Source: Sphagnum magellanicum
Taxonomy: Eukaryota; Streptophyta; Sphagnopsida; Sphagnales; Sphagnaceae
Assembly: GCA_021904315.1 (NCBI GenBank)
Contig: CM038924.1
Span: 16,131,987 to 16,195,986 of the forward strand
Direction of reading: 5' to 3'
Length of the DNA stretch: 64,000 nt
This document shows, in pieces, positions 63,241 through 64,000 of the stretch. Made by a program: the position numbers and the translations under genes. The notes beneath the pieces are model-generated. The model saw nothing but the letters and a program-made list of their open reading frames with translations, was not told the DNA's origin and made no database searches. Within the stretch, counting starts at the first letter, position 1. Each line of letters starts with the position of its first letter.

Positions 63241-64000
63241 CCCATTTAAATTACGAGTTGTAGTTTTCGAACTTGTCGATGCCATTCGAAAGCTTCATCG
63301 TGTGTACTTGGAACATGAACTTAAGGTTGCATGGGTTCTTATTTTGATTTGTAATGTTGATTACTTGGCGATCCTCCCTTAAGTAGATTTACTGAAATTT
63401 CGCAATATTCAAAATATGTGATTGGAAAAAAATTATGTACCTTTTCATATCTTACGCAATTGGGAAATTTTTTTCATTCGCTTTTTGGCGTTTTGGGTTT
63501 TTTTCTTTTCCAAAAACGCAGGGAATTTGTGGTAAAGTACTCTATTTTTTCAAATTATTTATTGCAAAATGGCGAAAATTCGCCACCAAATAAATCAGTG
63601 GTGTGGCCTGTGCAGGCGGGCCAAGAGTGAAGTTATCAGAGCCAAATTCTGAGGAAAAATATTCCGAATCACCCATGTTCCAACATGTTGCCAAAATATA
63701 GCAGGATTCTTTTTTAAATTCACTTTTCTCTCTAACCTGTAGCCAAATTTGAGTAATTCCTCTTGTGGATGACCACCACTGTATTGACCCAATACATCAC
63801 AAAATTGAAAATTTCAATTAAAAGAATTCTGAATTTCTATTGAACTTCCAATTGCAAAGATTATTCAAATTCTCCTGCACCTTACATCACCCCCATAAGA
63901 TCCTACTCATTGAGCACTTTCCAATAGTATGAAAAGCACACCTCAGTTTCTTTCCAATTTTTTGTTTTAGTTTTACTATATTTTCAATGACAAAATAAAA

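Larger units (their letters stand above)
59105..64000 (+). repeat. Long direct repeat, right copy (cut by the window edge)
   Basis: Begins at AAATTTGGGAAATATTTGTC exactly as position 1 does and stays collinear to about 63996, where only the last four bases disagree with the left copy. The left junction (CAACTTAGTATG before AAATTTGGG) is visible, but no TG...CA end, target duplication, primer-binding site or polypurine tract is apparent. Confidence 0.93.

Noticed and set aside
1-64000. The two ends as long terminal repeats of one giant retroelement
   Set aside because: No TG...CA ends, target duplication, primer-binding site, polypurine tract or gag-pol sequence was recognised. The repeats instead carry host genes (U1, HMA).

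Overview
This window looks like nuclear DNA of a large, AT-rich, repeat-laden seedless plant or charophyte alga. Four things support this. There is a plant-type U1 snRNA gene with the plant USE/TATA promoter spacing. There is a spliced LRR-Roc-COR (ROCO) gene. There is a decayed gene for the ciliary transport protein IFT144/WDR19, which lineages with flagellated sperm keep and flowering plants lack. Long intergenic stretches are filled with old, nested repeats. The species cannot be named from the sequence alone. I recognised no bacterial, organellar, viral or LTR-retroelement gene.

Layout. Positions 1-4905 and 59105-64000 are two copies, in the same orientation, of one segment of at least 4.9 kb that differ by only a few per cent. 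Each carries a 0.38-kb palindromic MITE, a heavy-metal-associated (HMA) domain exon on the minus strand, and a U1 snRNA gene. The HMA reading frame is open in the left copy and broken in the right. From 5 to 26 kb lie decayed repeats, a CACTA-ended foldback element, the IFT144 relic (11.4-13.0 kb) and a run of 91 G (17739-17829). The one clearly intact protein gene is the ROCO gene, plus strand, 28037-34026: three exons and 1461 residues.

From 34 to 59 kb the sequence is AT-rich. It holds a second copy (39.6-45.0 kb) of the 18.6-23.7 kb repeat, a ~52-bp degenerate minisatellite (49.1-50.0 kb), a ~13-bp one (53.8-54.4 kb), and remains of a hAT-type transposase on the minus strand (50.1-55.6 kb, clearest at 54.9-55.6 kb).

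Repeat architecture. One ancestral repeat several kb long, called family R here, appears at about 14.85-17.3, 17.4-23.74, 23.9-26.1, 39.6-45.0 and 57.77-58.4 kb with different deletions and insertions. A ~90-bp module with a near-palindromic core recurs at least a dozen times. The genes show no sign of forming an operon or pathway. U1 (splicing), IFT144 (cilia), HMA (metal binding) and ROCO (GTPase signalling) are unrelated loci, some of them spread by segmental duplication.
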